Shown here: positions 16,898 to 25,364 of the stretch, piece by piece
Layout of the letters: every line of letters begins with the position of its first letter
How positions within the stretch are numbered: position 1 is the first letter of the stretch
Source of the DNA: Streptomyces geranii
Lineage (GTDB): Bacteria > Actinomycetota > Actinomycetes > Streptomycetales > Streptomycetaceae
Assembly: GCF_002954775.1 (NCBI RefSeq)
Contig: NZ_KZ672952.1
Location: 438,883-502,882 of the forward strand
Reading direction: 5' to 3'
DNA length: 64,000 nt
Program-made: the position numbers and the translations under genes
Notes under the pieces: model-generated
What the model was told of the DNA's origin: nothing
Database searches by the model: none
The model's input: the letters and a program-made list of their open reading frames with translations, nothing else

Positions 16898-17629
16898 CTA
16901 CCGGAACAGGTAGCCGAATACCGCGTCGCCGACCCGCTGGTCGGTGACCTCGGTGTTGTTCGCCTCCTCGCGGGCGAACTTGACGGCCTGCTGGAGCTTC
17001 TCGACGCGGTCGAGTAGCTCATTGACCCGCCGGGCGGGCAGCGCGCCGGAGAACTTCACCGTGGTCCAGTAACCGACCGGGACGTCCTCGTAGTACACCT
17101 CGACCTGCGCCGGGTGCTTCTCCGTGGCCTCGGCCTTCACGTGGTTGCGCGGAACCTTCTTCGTGCGGATGGTCCGCACCGGGTCCGTCTTCCACGAGTC
17201 CGTCGAGGGGTCCAGGTTCCAGGACTCGGAAGCGTCGAGCACTGGCAGCTTGCGCACGAAGGTGTGCAGGTCGGTGAGCTGCTTCTCCAGGAACAACAGG
17301 TAGGGGACGGGCACCTGGGGCAACAGCACCGTACCGTCGACCACCACGTCCGCGACCGCGGACCGGTTCGCCCAGTCCTTCGTCGCGGTCACGTCGAAGA
17401 GCCGCGTCAGCGTCCCGGCGGTCACCCGCAGAGCATCCTCGGCCTTGATCTGCACCCGCGTGGACTCGGGCGGCAGTTGCTCGCCCTCCTCGTCCTTGGG
17501 CTGGTAGGTCCGGGAGATGCCGGCCAGCAGGGCGGGCTTCTGCACGTCCTGGTGAGCCTGGGTGAGTTCCTGGAGGGCCTTGGACTTGACGCCCTTTTCG
17601 ACTGCGATGATCTGATTCAGCTTCGGCAC
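16898..17629 (-). CDS. Conserved-looking protein of unknown function upstream of tRNA-like sequences
   Basis: This 243-residue protein begins MPKLNQIIAVEKGVKSKALQ. It is soluble and highly charged, with no signal peptide or membrane segment. Visible features are a helical N-terminus (KSKALQELTQAHQDVQKPAL), a middle part rich in acidic and threonine residues, repeated references to a product at the C-terminus (VEVYYEDVPVGYWTTVKFSG) and a final helix of about 30 residues with heptad character (RRVNELLDRVEKLQQAVKFA). I do not recognise an enzymatic motif. Its stop is 25 nt from the first of three tandem tRNA-like sequences on the same strand, so protein and RNAs may share a transcript. Confidence 0.75.
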   Translation of the reverse strand: MPKLNQIIAVEKGVKSKALQELTQAHQDVQKPALLAGISRTYQPKDEEGEQLPPESTRVQIKAEDALRVTAGTLTRLFDVTATKDWANRSAVADVVVDGTVLLPQVPVPYLLFLEKQLTDLHTFVRKLPVLDASESWNLDPSTDSWKTDPVRTIRTKKVPRNHVKAEATEKHPAQVEVYYEDVPVGYWTTVKFSGALPARRVNELLDRVEKLQQAVKFAREEANNTEVTDQRVGDAVFGYLFR

Positions 17630-17710
17630 ACGGCGAACCTAACAACCCCGCGCCGCACGCACATCTGATTAAACGCCTGCCTCGTTCATTTCTGCGCGAG
17701 AGGGCGGGCC

Positions 17711-18544
17711 TCAGCGGAATCTGGCGGCGTTCTCCTCTGCCCACTGGTGGAACGGTCGGGCTGGGGAGCCGGTGACTCTCTCGACGGTGTCGTGCACTGT
17801 CAGCAGTTCGTCGTTGACGGCTCCGCCCGTGACGTCGAGGACCGCGTCCGCCGCCTCCGGGCCGAAGACCTCGGCCATTCCGGCGCGGGCCTCGGTGCGG
17901 CTGATCTCGGTGAAGGGCACCTGCCGTCCGAGTGCCGCCGCGATGGCCTCCACCTGCTGGCGGGCTGTGATCGGTTCGGGGCCCGTGAGTGCGTACGTCT
18001 GTTCCTGGTGGCCCGGTTCGGTCAGTGCCGTCCGGGCCACCGAGGCTATGTCGGCTGGGTGGATCGTGGGCAGTCCGGTGTCCGCGTACGGTGCCCGGAC
18101 CGGGTCGCCCGCGCGGATCGTCGCCGCCCACATCAGGGTGTTCGAGGCGAACTGGGTCGGGCGCAGGATCGTCCAGGACATGCCGCTGTCCTTGACCAGC
18201 CGTTCGACCGCGAGGTTCTCGGCGGCCGGGCCGAGGTGCGGGTGGGTCTGGACGGTGATGGACGACACCAGCACGACCCGCTCCACCCCCGCCGACCGTG
18301 CCGCCGCGATGATCTCGGCGTCCGGGCCCAGGCGCGACGGGAGGAACAGCGCGCGCACCCCCTCCAACGCGGGTGTCCATGACCCCGGGGTCGCCAAGTC
18401 GCCCACGATCGTCTCGACCGTGTCGGGGAGGGCCGCCCGAGCGGGGTCACGGGTCAGGCCTCTCAGCGGGCCCGCGCCTCGGGCGTCCAACTCCCCCAGC
18501 AGGGCCCTTCCAATGTTTCCGGTGGCCCCGGTCACGAAGATCAT
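17711..18544 (-). CDS. NmrA-like NAD(P)-binding protein (atypical SDR, quinone oxidoreductase-like)
   Basis: This 277-residue protein has the N-terminal dinucleotide motif VTGATGNIGRALL and the SDR-a5 pattern of NmrA/QorB-like proteins: GVERVVLVSSI, the WTILRPTQFASN segment and a substrate domain rich in Glu and Ala. The classical Y-x-x-x-K catalytic pair is absent, which fits NmrA-like sensors or flavin-independent quinone reductases. Its start ATG 18544 is preceded by a GGGGAG site 8 bp upstream. Four 16-bp tandem repeats lie just beyond. It follows the sugar transporter operon on the same strand after a 157-bp gap and may be independent of it. Confidence 0.85.
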   Translation of the reverse strand: MIFVTGATGNIGRALLGELDARGAGPLRGLTRDPARAALPDTVETIVGDLATPGSWTPALEGVRALFLPSRLGPDAEIIAAARSAGVERVVLVSSITVQTHPHLGPAAENLAVERLVKDSGMSWTILRPTQFASNTLMWAATIRAGDPVRAPYADTGLPTIHPADIASVARTALTEPGHQEQTYALTGPEPITARQQVEAIAAALGRQVPFTEISRTEARAGMAEVFGPEAADAVLDVTGGAVNDELLTVHDTVERVTGSPARPFHQWAEENAARFR

Positions 18545-18564
18545 CAGCGCTGCTCCCCTTGCCT

Positions 18565-18628
18565 GTCGATCGGCTTGTCCGTCGATCGGCTTGTCTCTCG
18601 ATCGCCGTGTCTGTCGATCGGCTCGGGG
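18565..18628 (-). repeat. Four tandem 16-bp repeats upstream of the NmrA-like gene
   Basis: Units on the plus strand are GTCGATCGGCTTGTCC (18565-18580), GTCGATCGGCTTGTCT, CTCGATCGCCGTGTCT and GTCGATCGGCTCGGGG (to 18628). Each contains the palindrome CGATCG. On the coding strand the next 16 bases resemble a further, decayed unit and contain the GGGGAG ribosome binding site. Confidence 0.8.
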
Positions 18629-18701
18629 ACACGCTAGAAACTCAATCGCGCTTCAGGTCAAGAGGACTCCTGGCCCCCGGCTCACCGGGTCGGCCGCCGC
18701 G

Positions 18702-19535
18702 TCAGCGCAACGCCCCCTTCGTCGCGTCCGCGATGAACCCCCGCGCGAAGAACGTGAACATCAGCACCAGCGGGATGACAGACAGCAGCACCCCTGCCAT
18801 CACCATGCTGTAGTCGGTGGAGTGGCCCGCGTACAGCTGGGCCAGGGCCACCTGGAGGGTCAGCTTGTCCGGGTTGACCAGCATCACCAGCGGGAGGATG
18901 TAGTCGTTCCAGGCGGCGATGAACGTGTAGATGCCGAGGAACGCCAACGCCGGGCGGACGCACGGCAGGACCACGTGCCAGTACAGGCGGAAGAAGCCGG
19001 CGCCCTCGATGCGGGCGGCGTCGAGGAGTTCGTCGGGGACGCTGGTGGTGGTGTACTGGCGCATCCAGAAGATGCCGAACGCGTTGGCGGCGGCCGGCAC
19101 GATCAGGGCCTTGAGGGTGCCCAGCCAGCCGAGCTGCACCATGATCTCGTACTGCGGGATGATCGCCAGCTGGGTCGGCAGGAGGTACATCGACAGCAGG
19201 AGGCCGAAGAAGAACTTCTTGCCGGGGAAGTCGTACTTGGCGAAGGCGAACGCGGCCAGCGAGTCGAAGAACAGCACCAGGACCGTCGTACAGACCGCGA
19301 CGATCATCGTGTTGGACAGGGCGCCGAAGAAGTCCATCCGGTCGAACAGGTGCTGGATGTTGGTCAGCAGGTTGTCGCCGAACCACAGCTTCGGCGGGTA
19401 GCTGTAGATGTCCTGCGAGGTGTTCGTCGCCATGACGACGATCCAGTAGAACGGGAACACCGAGATGACCACGCCGAGCATCAGGATCACGTGGACGCTC
19501 ACGCCCCGGACCCGCTTGCGGTTCATGCCGTTCAC
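18702..19535 (-). CDS. Carbohydrate ABC permease (MalG type)
   Basis: This 277-residue inner-membrane permease has six hydrophobic segments and the cytoplasmic EAA loop (DELLDAARIEGAGFFRLYWHVVLP) that docks the ATPase. The GTG at 19535 is preferred over ATG 19526 because an AGGAG motif lies 8 nt upstream and GTGA overlaps the stop of the first permease. It forms the channel with the MalF-type protein. No ATPase gene is adjacent; Streptomyces sugar importers commonly share one MsiK-type ATPase encoded elsewhere, which would explain its absence. Confidence 0.92.
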   Translation of the reverse strand: MNGMNRKRVRGVSVHVILMLGVVISVFPFYWIVVMATNTSQDIYSYPPKLWFGDNLLTNIQHLFDRMDFFGALSNTMIVAVCTTVLVLFFDSLAAFAFAKYDFPGKKFFFGLLLSMYLLPTQLAIIPQYEIMVQLGWLGTLKALIVPAAANAFGIFWMRQYTTTSVPDELLDAARIEGAGFFRLYWHVVLPCVRPALAFLGIYTFIAAWNDYILPLVMLVNPDKLTLQVALAQLYAGHSTDYSMVMAGVLLSVIPLVLMFTFFARGFIADATKGALR

Positions 19536-20587
19536 GGCCGTCGCTCCTTTCGCTGCACCAGACGCCAGTTGACGAGGACGATCAGCAGGATCAGCAGGAA
19601 GAAGGCCCAGACGATGGCGGCGGCGTAGCCGAAGTCGTTGTTGTCGAAGGCCTGGTGGTAGAAGTACAGGAGGGTGGTCAGGCCGGCCTGGCCGGGGCCG
19701 CCGGAGTTGGGGTTGGTGGCCGCCTCGCTGCCGAAGAGCACCTGTGGTTCGGTGAAGCTCTGCAGCCCCGTGACGGTGGAGACCACCACGGTGAACAGGA
19801 TGATCGGCCGCAGCAGCGGGATCGTGATGGAGAAGAAGATCCGCGCCGGGCCGGCGCCGTCCATCCGGGCGGCCTCGTAGACCTCCGAGGGGATCGCCTG
19901 GAGGCCGGCCAGATAGATGATCGCGTTGTAGCCGGTCCACTGCCAGGTCATCAGCGTGGCGATCACCAGTTTGATCGTCCACTCGTTGCTCATCCAGGGG
20001 ACGGCCGAGACGTGCAGCGACTTGAGGATGGCGTTGATGAGGCCGAAGTTGTTGCTGAAGATCGCGCCGAAGAAGATCGCGATGGCGACCAGCGAGGTGA
20101 TGCTGGGGATGAACAGGGCGACCCGGTAGAAGGCCGTGAAGCGCTTGGTGGAGTTCACCAGCACCGCGAGGACCAGCGCCATGAAGAGCATCGGCACCGT
20201 CGACAGCACCCAGATGACCAGGGTGTTGCGGACGGACAGCCAGAAGATCGGGTCGTCCCAGAGGAAGCGGAACTGCTGGAAACCGACGAACTGCATGTCC
20301 CCGATGCCGTCCCACTTCTGGAACGCCAGGAAGACGGTGTAGAGCACCGGGAAGAGCATGAAGACGGAGAAGATCAGGTAGTACGGCGAGATGGCCAGGT
20401 ACTGCGGCCAGTGCCTGGCGACTCGCCGGCTCGGCCCCGGCCGGGTCCCGGCCGACACCGGCCGGAACCGGGGGGCACGCCGCCCCGGACCGCGTGAACG
20501 GTCCGGGGACGGCTGCCCGGTGGGGCCGCTGCCGGGTCCGGAGGTCGGTCCGGTGGGTGCCGGGCCGGCTACCGGGGTTGACGACAT
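19532..20587 (-). CDS. Carbohydrate ABC permease (MalF type)
   Basis: This 351-residue permease has a 60-residue Pro/Gly/Arg-rich cytoplasmic N-terminus, six membrane segments (the first is YLIFSVFMLFPVLYTVFLAF) and the EAA loop (EVYEAARMDGAGPARIFFSI). The proline-rich extension is longer than in most MalF homologues of Gram-negatives but common in actinobacteria. It follows the binding protein by one base and overlaps the second permease by 4 bp, so all three are one operon. The sugar is suggested by the divergent GH4 gene to be a disaccharide or aryl-glucoside. Confidence 0.92.
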   Translation of the reverse strand: MSSTPVAGPAPTGPTSGPGSGPTGQPSPDRSRGPGRRAPRFRPVSAGTRPGPSRRVARHWPQYLAISPYYLIFSVFMLFPVLYTVFLAFQKWDGIGDMQFVGFQQFRFLWDDPIFWLSVRNTLVIWVLSTVPMLFMALVLAVLVNSTKRFTAFYRVALFIPSITSLVAIAIFFGAIFSNNFGLINAILKSLHVSAVPWMSNEWTIKLVIATLMTWQWTGYNAIIYLAGLQAIPSEVYEAARMDGAGPARIFFSITIPLLRPIILFTVVVSTVTGLQSFTEPQVLFGSEAATNPNSGGPGQAGLTTLLYFYHQAFDNNDFGYAAAIVWAFFLLILLIVLVNWRLVQRKERRP

Positions 20588-20588
20588 G

Positions 20589-21866
20589 TCACTTCACTCC
20601 CTGACGCTCGGCGATCTGCTTGGCCTGGCTGACCGCGTCCTTCCAGGCCTCGTCGGGGTCCTTGCCCTTGGCCTCGATGCTGGTCAGCTCGCTGTAGAAG
20701 GGCGCGGAGACGGCCGCGTCGGCGGGTGCCTCGTAGGCGGAGGGGATCTTCTCGGCGGCCGGGCCGAAGATCTCGATGGTCTTCTGGCCGCCGAAGAAGG
20801 CGTCCCCGCCGGTCAGGGCAGGCAGCTTGTAGGCGGCCGGGGCGGTCGGGAACAGGGCCGCGTCGGTGAAGCCGCGGGCCTGGTTCTCCGGGCTGAGTAT
20901 CCAGCTGATGATCTTGAAGGCCTCGTCGGGATTGCCGCTGGTCGCGGGGATCGCCAGGAAGGACCCGCCGAGGTTGGACGGCCCGCCGGGCAGGCTCGCC
21001 ACCCGCCACTTGCCCTTGGTGCCCGGGGCCGCGTTGCTGATGTCCAGCGCGTGCCAGGCGGCGCCGATCTCGGTGCCGAGGGTGCCGCCGCTGATGGCCG
21101 CGTTCCAGGTGTTGTCGTTGATCTTGGCGTCGATGCCGAGGGTGTAGGGCTTCACGGCAGTGGTCCAGGCGGTACGGATGTGGTCCTGGTCGCCGATGAA
21201 CTTGTTGTCCTCGTCGATGAACCGCCGGGTGCCCTGGCCGACGATCATGCCGAACACCGAGCCGATGTTGTTGATCAGGAAGGTCTTGGGGACGGCCTTG
21301 TGCAGCTCGACGCCGGCCGCGAAGTAGTCGTCCCAGGTGGCCAGTTGGGCGGAGACCTGGGCCGGGTCGGTGGGCAGTCCCGCCTGGGCGAAGAGGTCCT
21401 CGCGGTAGAAGGTGGCGCAGGGGCCGATGTCGATCGGGAAGCCGATGAGCTTGCCGTCCTGGGTGGTCGCCTGCTTCAGCTTCCACGCCAGGTAGTCCGG
21501 GACCAGCTTGTCCGCGCCCACGGTCTTCAGGTCGATGAACCGGTTGGCGTTCGGCAGGAAGGAGGCGATGTCCTCGCCCTTGATGCCGGTGATGTCCGGG
21601 GCGGCCTGGGCCGAACGCAGACCGGTGAGCAGCTTGGTCTTGAAGTCGCCGCCGACCACGGAGGTCTTCAGGGTGATGTCGGAGAAGTGCGTCTTGGCGT
21701 CGGCGACGACCTTGTCGCTCAGGCCGCCCGACCAGTACCAGAGGGCCAGGTCCTTGCTGTCCTTGCTGCCGCTCGATCCTGAGCCGCCACCGCACGCCGC
21801 GGTGGCGCCGGCGGCGGCGGCCGTCAGTACGGCGGCCTGGAGGAATCGTCTGCGGGAAAGGTCCAC
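20589..21866 (-). CDS. Sugar-binding lipoprotein of the ABC importer (Tat-type signal)
   Basis: This 425-residue extracellular solute-binding protein (family 1) starts with a twin-arginine lipoprotein signal: SRRRFLQAA, then a hydrophobic run and a lipobox TAAC near residue 25. The mature protein shows typical sugar-binding segments (LALWYWSGGLSD, FPIDIGPCATFYREDLFAQAG, GGTLGTEIGAAW). It captures an oligosaccharide for the two downstream permeases. Its start is 349 bp from the divergent DeoR gene, leaving room for shared control. Confidence 0.9.
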   Translation of the reverse strand: MDLSRRRFLQAAVLTAAAAGATAACGGGSGSSGSKDSKDLALWYWSGGLSDKVVADAKTHFSDITLKTSVVGGDFKTKLLTGLRSAQAAPDITGIKGEDIASFLPNANRFIDLKTVGADKLVPDYLAWKLKQATTQDGKLIGFPIDIGPCATFYREDLFAQAGLPTDPAQVSAQLATWDDYFAAGVELHKAVPKTFLINNIGSVFGMIVGQGTRRFIDEDNKFIGDQDHIRTAWTTAVKPYTLGIDAKINDNTWNAAISGGTLGTEIGAAWHALDISNAAPGTKGKWRVASLPGGPSNLGGSFLAIPATSGNPDEAFKIISWILSPENQARGFTDAALFPTAPAAYKLPALTGGDAFFGGQKTIEIFGPAAEKIPSAYEAPADAAVSAPFYSELTSIEAKGKDPDEAWKDAVSQAKQIAERQGVK

Positions 21867-22215
21867 GGTCTTCTCCTAGATGTTCGGCGGGCTCGGATGT
21901 CCGGCATGTCCGACAGGGCGTGCGGGTCGGGTGCCACGGTGGGGCGCGGCGGGAGGGCCGGGTGGCTGAAGAGCATCGGCGTGGGCGGGCAACCCTTCAG
22001 CCACCCGGGGTGTGCGACCTGGTCCTCTCAGACGGTGCCGACGCGTCCGTGACGGCGGTATACGCCGTTCATCCGCTTCGGCCGACCGGAGTGGGGTCCG
22101 GACCTGGGCTCCGAATTACGCAAGAGAGTGCACCCGGTGCGCGAGTTTGACAAGGGTCAAGCAGGTATCGAGACATTCATGCGCGACTTTGCTTGAGTTT
22201 GGAGAGTTCGCGAGT
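21867..22215. promoter_or_regulatory. Divergent control region between sugar importer and deoR-GH4
   Basis: The region separates two divergent units. TTGAC-AAGG-GTCAA, a perfect inverted repeat, lies at 22147-22160 and overlaps a consensus TTGACA (22147-22152) that can serve as -35 box for the DeoR gene; a -10 is not clear. A second conserved-looking AT-richer stretch is 22160-22215. The part 21890-22040 contains no recognisable element. Confidence 0.45.
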
Positions 22216-22980
22216 ATGGTCTGCCGCATGCTCCCTGACCGAAGACATCAGCTGATCCTGCGCGCACTGCGCACGGACGGGCCCACGTCGGTGGTCGCCC
22301 TGGCCGAGAAGGTCGGGGCGAGCCAGGCCACGATCCGCCGTGACCTCGTCCAACTGGAGGACGAGGGACTGCTCAAGCGGGTCTACGGCGGCGCCGCGCC
22401 CGTCGTGGGCGAGGACGATCCGTTCGCCGACGTGGCCGGAATCCGGGTCGAGGCGAAGGACGCCCTGGCCGCCTGGTGCGCAAACCTCGTCAGGGACGGC
22501 GAGACGGTGCTGCTCGACATTGGCACCACCGCGCACCGGGTGGCCCGCCAGCTGCACGGCCGGTCCCTGACCGTGATCACCAGCAACCTCGCCGTCTACG
22601 AGGAACTCCAGGACGACAAGGACGTCCAGCTGATCCTGCTGGGCGGTGTGGTGCGGCGCGACTACCGCTCGCTGGTCGGCTTCCTCACCGAGGACAACCT
22701 GCGCCAGGTGCACGCCGACCGGCTGTTCCTCAGCACCAGCGGAGTCCGCCCGGACGGGCAGGTGCTGGACACCACCGCCGTCGAGGTGCCCGTCAAACGG
22801 GCGATGATCGCCGCCAGCGCCCAGGTCGTCCTGGTCGCGGACGCCGGCAAGTTCCCCGGCACCGGGATGGCCCGGGTGTGCGGCCCCGAGGAACTCGACA
22901 TCGTGGTGACCAACGCGCCCGGCGACGCGAAGACCTGCAATCGCCTGCGTGAGGCGGGAGTCGAGGTGGTCGAGGTATGA
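22216..22980 (+). CDS. DeoR/GlpR-family transcriptional regulator
   Basis: This 254-residue repressor has the N-terminal winged helix (RRHQLILRALRT, ASQATIRRDLVQLEDEGLLKR) and the C-terminal sugar-phosphate sensor domain with ILLDIGTTAHRVARQL-like and VVLVADAGKF segments typical of DeoR proteins. ATG 22216 is preferred because GGAGAG lies 9 nt upstream; ATG 22228 is the alternative. The gene overlaps the GH4 gene by ATGA and diverges from the sugar importer, so it likely controls both and responds to a phosphorylated sugar. That fits GH4 acting on phospho-glycosides. Confidence 0.92.
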   Translation: MVCRMLPDRRHQLILRALRTDGPTSVVALAEKVGASQATIRRDLVQLEDEGLLKRVYGGAAPVVGEDDPFADVAGIRVEAKDALAAWCANLVRDGETVLLDIGTTAHRVARQLHGRSLTVITSNLAVYEELQDDKDVQLILLGGVVRRDYRSLVGFLTEDNLRQVHADRLFLSTSGVRPDGQVLDTTAVEVPVKRAMIAASAQVVLVADAGKFPGTGMARVCGPEELDIVVTNAPGDAKTCNRLREAGVEVVEV

Positions 22981-24338
22981 GACTCACGATCCTGGGCGGC
23001 GGTGGCTTCCGCGTCCCACTGGTCTACCGGGCGCTGCTGGGCGACCGAGGCGAGGGCCGCGTCACCCATGTGACCCTGTACGACCTGGACGCCTCCCGCC
23101 TGGCGACCATCCGCAGGGTGCTCACCGACCAGGCGGCCGGACACCCCGACCCGCCGACGGTCACCGCCACCACCGACCTGGACGAAGCGATCACCGGAGC
23201 GGACTTCGTGTTCTCCGCGATCCGCGTCGGCGGACTCGCGGGCCGGGCGGCGGACGAACGCATCGCCCTGGCCGAGGGCGTGTTGGGCCAGGAGACGGTC
23301 GGCGCGGGCGGTATCTCGTTCGGCCTGCGCACGGTCCCGGTGGCGGTCGCCATCGCCCGCCGGGTCGCCGCGCTGGCGCCCGACGCCTGGGTCATCAACT
23401 TCACCAATCCCGCCGGTCTGGTCACCGAGGCGATGACCGCCCACCTGGGCGACCGGGTGATCGGCATCTGCGACTCCCCGGTTGGCCTGGGCCGCCGGGT
23501 GGCCGGGGCGCTCGGCGTCGACCCGGCGCGCGTACGCCTGGACTACGTCGGCCTGAACCACCTCGGCTGGCTGCGCGGCCTGTACGCGGACGGCCGCGAC
23601 CTGCTCCCCGCCCTCCTCGCGGACGAGACCGCCCTGACCTCCTTCGAGGAGGGCAAGCTCTTCGGCGCCGACCTGCTGCGCACCCTCGGCGCGCTGCCCA
23701 ACGAGTACCTGCACTACTACTACTTCAGCCGCGAGTCGGTGCGCTCCGCGGGCGCCGCCGAGCAGACCCGGGGCGCCTTCCTCCACTCGCAGCAGCAGCG
23801 TTTCTACGACTCCCTGGAGGCCGCCGGGAGTTCCGCACCGGCGCCGAGCACGGCCTGGAACGCCTGGGACGCGACCCGGCTGGAGCGCGAGATCACCTAC
23901 ATGGCGGAGAACCGGGACGCCGTCGGCATGGGCGAACGCGACTCCTGCGACCTGGAGTCCGGCGGCTACGAACAGGTGGCCCTCGCCCTGATGCGGGCCA
24001 TCGCCCTCGACGAACGCGCCACCCTCATCCTCAGCGTCCGCAACCGGGGCCGGATCCCGGTCCTCGACGACGACGCAGTGATCGAGGTGCCGTGCCATGT
24101 GGACGGCAACGGCGCCCATCCGATCGCCGGGGCCGCGCTGCCCGAGCACGGCACGGGACTGGTGTGCTCGGTCAAGGCCGTCGAGCGGGCGGTGGTCCGG
24201 GCGGCCACGACCAGTGAACGGGCGGACGCGGTACGGGCCCTGACCATCCATCCGCTGATCGACTCGTACGCGGTGGCGAAGCGGTTGCTGGACGCGTATC
24301 AGGGACACTTCCCGGAGCTGGCGTACCTCGGCCGTTGA
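22977..24338 (+). CDS. Family GH4 glycosidase (6-phospho-beta-glucosidase type)
   Basis: This 453-residue NAD+- and metal-dependent glycosidase has the dinucleotide motif LTILGGGGFRVP at the N-terminus, NFTNPAGLVTEA, a metal-binding Cys in GICDSP and the metal-binding His in GLNHLGW. GH4 enzymes cleave by an oxidation-elimination route at C3 of the sugar. The length fits the 6-phospho-beta-glucosidase branch. An ABC importer delivers unphosphorylated sugar, so either the true substrate is not phosphorylated or a kinase acts elsewhere; this mismatch deserves care. Start overlaps the deoR stop by 4 bp. Confidence 0.9.
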   Translation: MRLTILGGGGFRVPLVYRALLGDRGEGRVTHVTLYDLDASRLATIRRVLTDQAAGHPDPPTVTATTDLDEAITGADFVFSAIRVGGLAGRAADERIALAEGVLGQETVGAGGISFGLRTVPVAVAIARRVAALAPDAWVINFTNPAGLVTEAMTAHLGDRVIGICDSPVGLGRRVAGALGVDPARVRLDYVGLNHLGWLRGLYADGRDLLPALLADETALTSFEEGKLFGADLLRTLGALPNEYLHYYYFSRESVRSAGAAEQTRGAFLHSQQQRFYDSLEAAGSSAPAPSTAWNAWDATRLEREITYMAENRDAVGMGERDSCDLESGGYEQVALALMRAIALDERATLILSVRNRGRIPVLDDDAVIEVPCHVDGNGAHPIAGAALPEHGTGLVCSVKAVERAVVRAATTSERADAVRALTIHPLIDSYAVAKRLLDAYQGHFPELAYLGR

Positions 24339-24399
24339 GGTGGGAAGGCGCCGAGCGGCAGATCCGGACCCACTCCAGTCCCCAGGCGCCTACGACTGC

Positions 24400-25101
24400 T
24401 CAACCACAGCAATCGCACCCGCCAGGGCAGCCGCACGCGTCGTCGCCGCCCACGCTCGCAGCGGGAGCGGGAGCGCAACACCCCTTGCCCTGCCAGGCGT
24501 CGCGCCCTTCCTGGACGGCGACGCCGGCGATGACGAGAGCGGCGATCGGGTCGGCCCAGGACCAGCCGAGGGTTGCGTTGAGGACCAGGCCGACCAGGAG
24601 TACGGCCGAGAGGTAGGTGCACAGCAGGGTCTGCTTGGAGTCGGCGACCGCGCTGGCGGAGCCCAGTTCGCGGCCCGCTCGGCGCTGGGCGGCGGACAGG
24701 AAGGGCATCACCGCGAGGGATACGGCGGCGAGCACGATGCCGGGCAGGGAGCGTTCGGCCTCGCCGGTGCCCGCGAGGGCGCGTACGGCGTCGACCGAGA
24801 CGTACGCGGCGAGCGTGTAGAACGACAGGGCGATGATCCGCAGGGTGGTCCGCTCCCGCGCCTCGCGCACGGCGTGCTCGCGGGCGGAGAACTGCCAGGC
24901 GACCGCGGCGGCCGAGGAGACCTCGATGACCGAGTCCAGGCCGAAGCCGATCAGGGCGGTGGAGGAGGCGAGGGTGCCCGCGGTGAGGGCGAGGACCGCC
25001 TCGACGACGTTGTAGGTGATGGTGACGGCGACCAGCAGACGTATGCGGCGGGCGAGCGCGTCCCGGCGGGCCGGGGTCGGCCCGAGGGATATCGCGGTCA
25101 T
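24400..25101 (-). CDS. Cation diffusion facilitator (CDF)-like metal exporter with Cys-rich tail
   Basis: This 233-residue integral membrane protein has about six segments (YNVVEAVLALTAGTLA, SSTALIGFGLDSVIEV with the conserved Asp pair positions, ILVGLVLNATLGW) as in cation efflux proteins. The cytoplasmic C-terminus is short and ends with a run of cysteines (GCC, ACGC, CDCCG) likely to bind a soft metal. It is shorter than typical CDF exporters because the usual C-terminal regulatory domain is missing. ATG 25101 shares one base with the stop of the upstream ArsR remnant, whose complete form would be its metal sensor. Confidence 0.8.
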   Translation of the reverse strand: MTAISLGPTPARRDALARRIRLLVAVTITYNVVEAVLALTAGTLASSTALIGFGLDSVIEVSSAAAVAWQFSAREHAVREARERTTLRIIALSFYTLAAYVSVDAVRALAGTGEAERSLPGIVLAAVSLAVMPFLSAAQRRAGRELGSASAVADSKQTLLCTYLSAVLLVGLVLNATLGWSWADPIAALVIAGVAVQEGRDAWQGKGCCAPAPAASVGGDDACGCPGGCDCCG

Positions 25102-25331
25102 CAGCAGCAGCCCTTTTCGTCGGCGTCCGCGCAGGTGCGGTCGGTCGCGACGGCCACCACGGCGGCCCGCAGGTCGTCCAGGGCGTGCCCCAGGCGCGGA
25201 TCGGCCAGTTCGTAGCGGGTACGACGGCCGTCGGGCACGGTGACGACCAGGCCGCAGTCGCGCAGACAGGCGAGGTGGTTGGAGAGCCGCGTACGGGACA
25301 CGGCGAGGGTGTCGGCGAGGGAACCCTGAAT
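25101..25331 (-). pseudogene. ArsR/SmtB-family metal sensor lacking its N-terminus
   Basis: The frame encodes the recognition helix and wing of an ArsR protein (SLADTLAVSRTRLSNHLACLRDCGLVV, GRRTRYELADP) and a C-terminal cysteine pair (CADADEKGCC), as in cadmium/lead sensors of the CmtR type. The N-terminal helices needed for dimerisation are missing: the in-frame stop at 25334-25332 closes the frame within a palindrome, and corA follows. A GTG at 25301 could give only 66 residues. It is most likely inactive, or a truncated co-regulator. Confidence 0.7.
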
Positions 25332-25337
25332 TCAGGG
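25324..25337. repeat. Perfect 14-bp palindrome at the ArsR truncation point
   Basis: CCCTGAATTCAGGG is self-complementary and sits at the exact place where the ArsR homology ends, 27 bp beyond the corA stop. It may be a weak terminator or the scar of the event that removed the front of the ArsR gene. Confidence 0.5.
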
Positions 25338-25364
25338 AATCGTGAACTGTGATCAGATCCTCGG

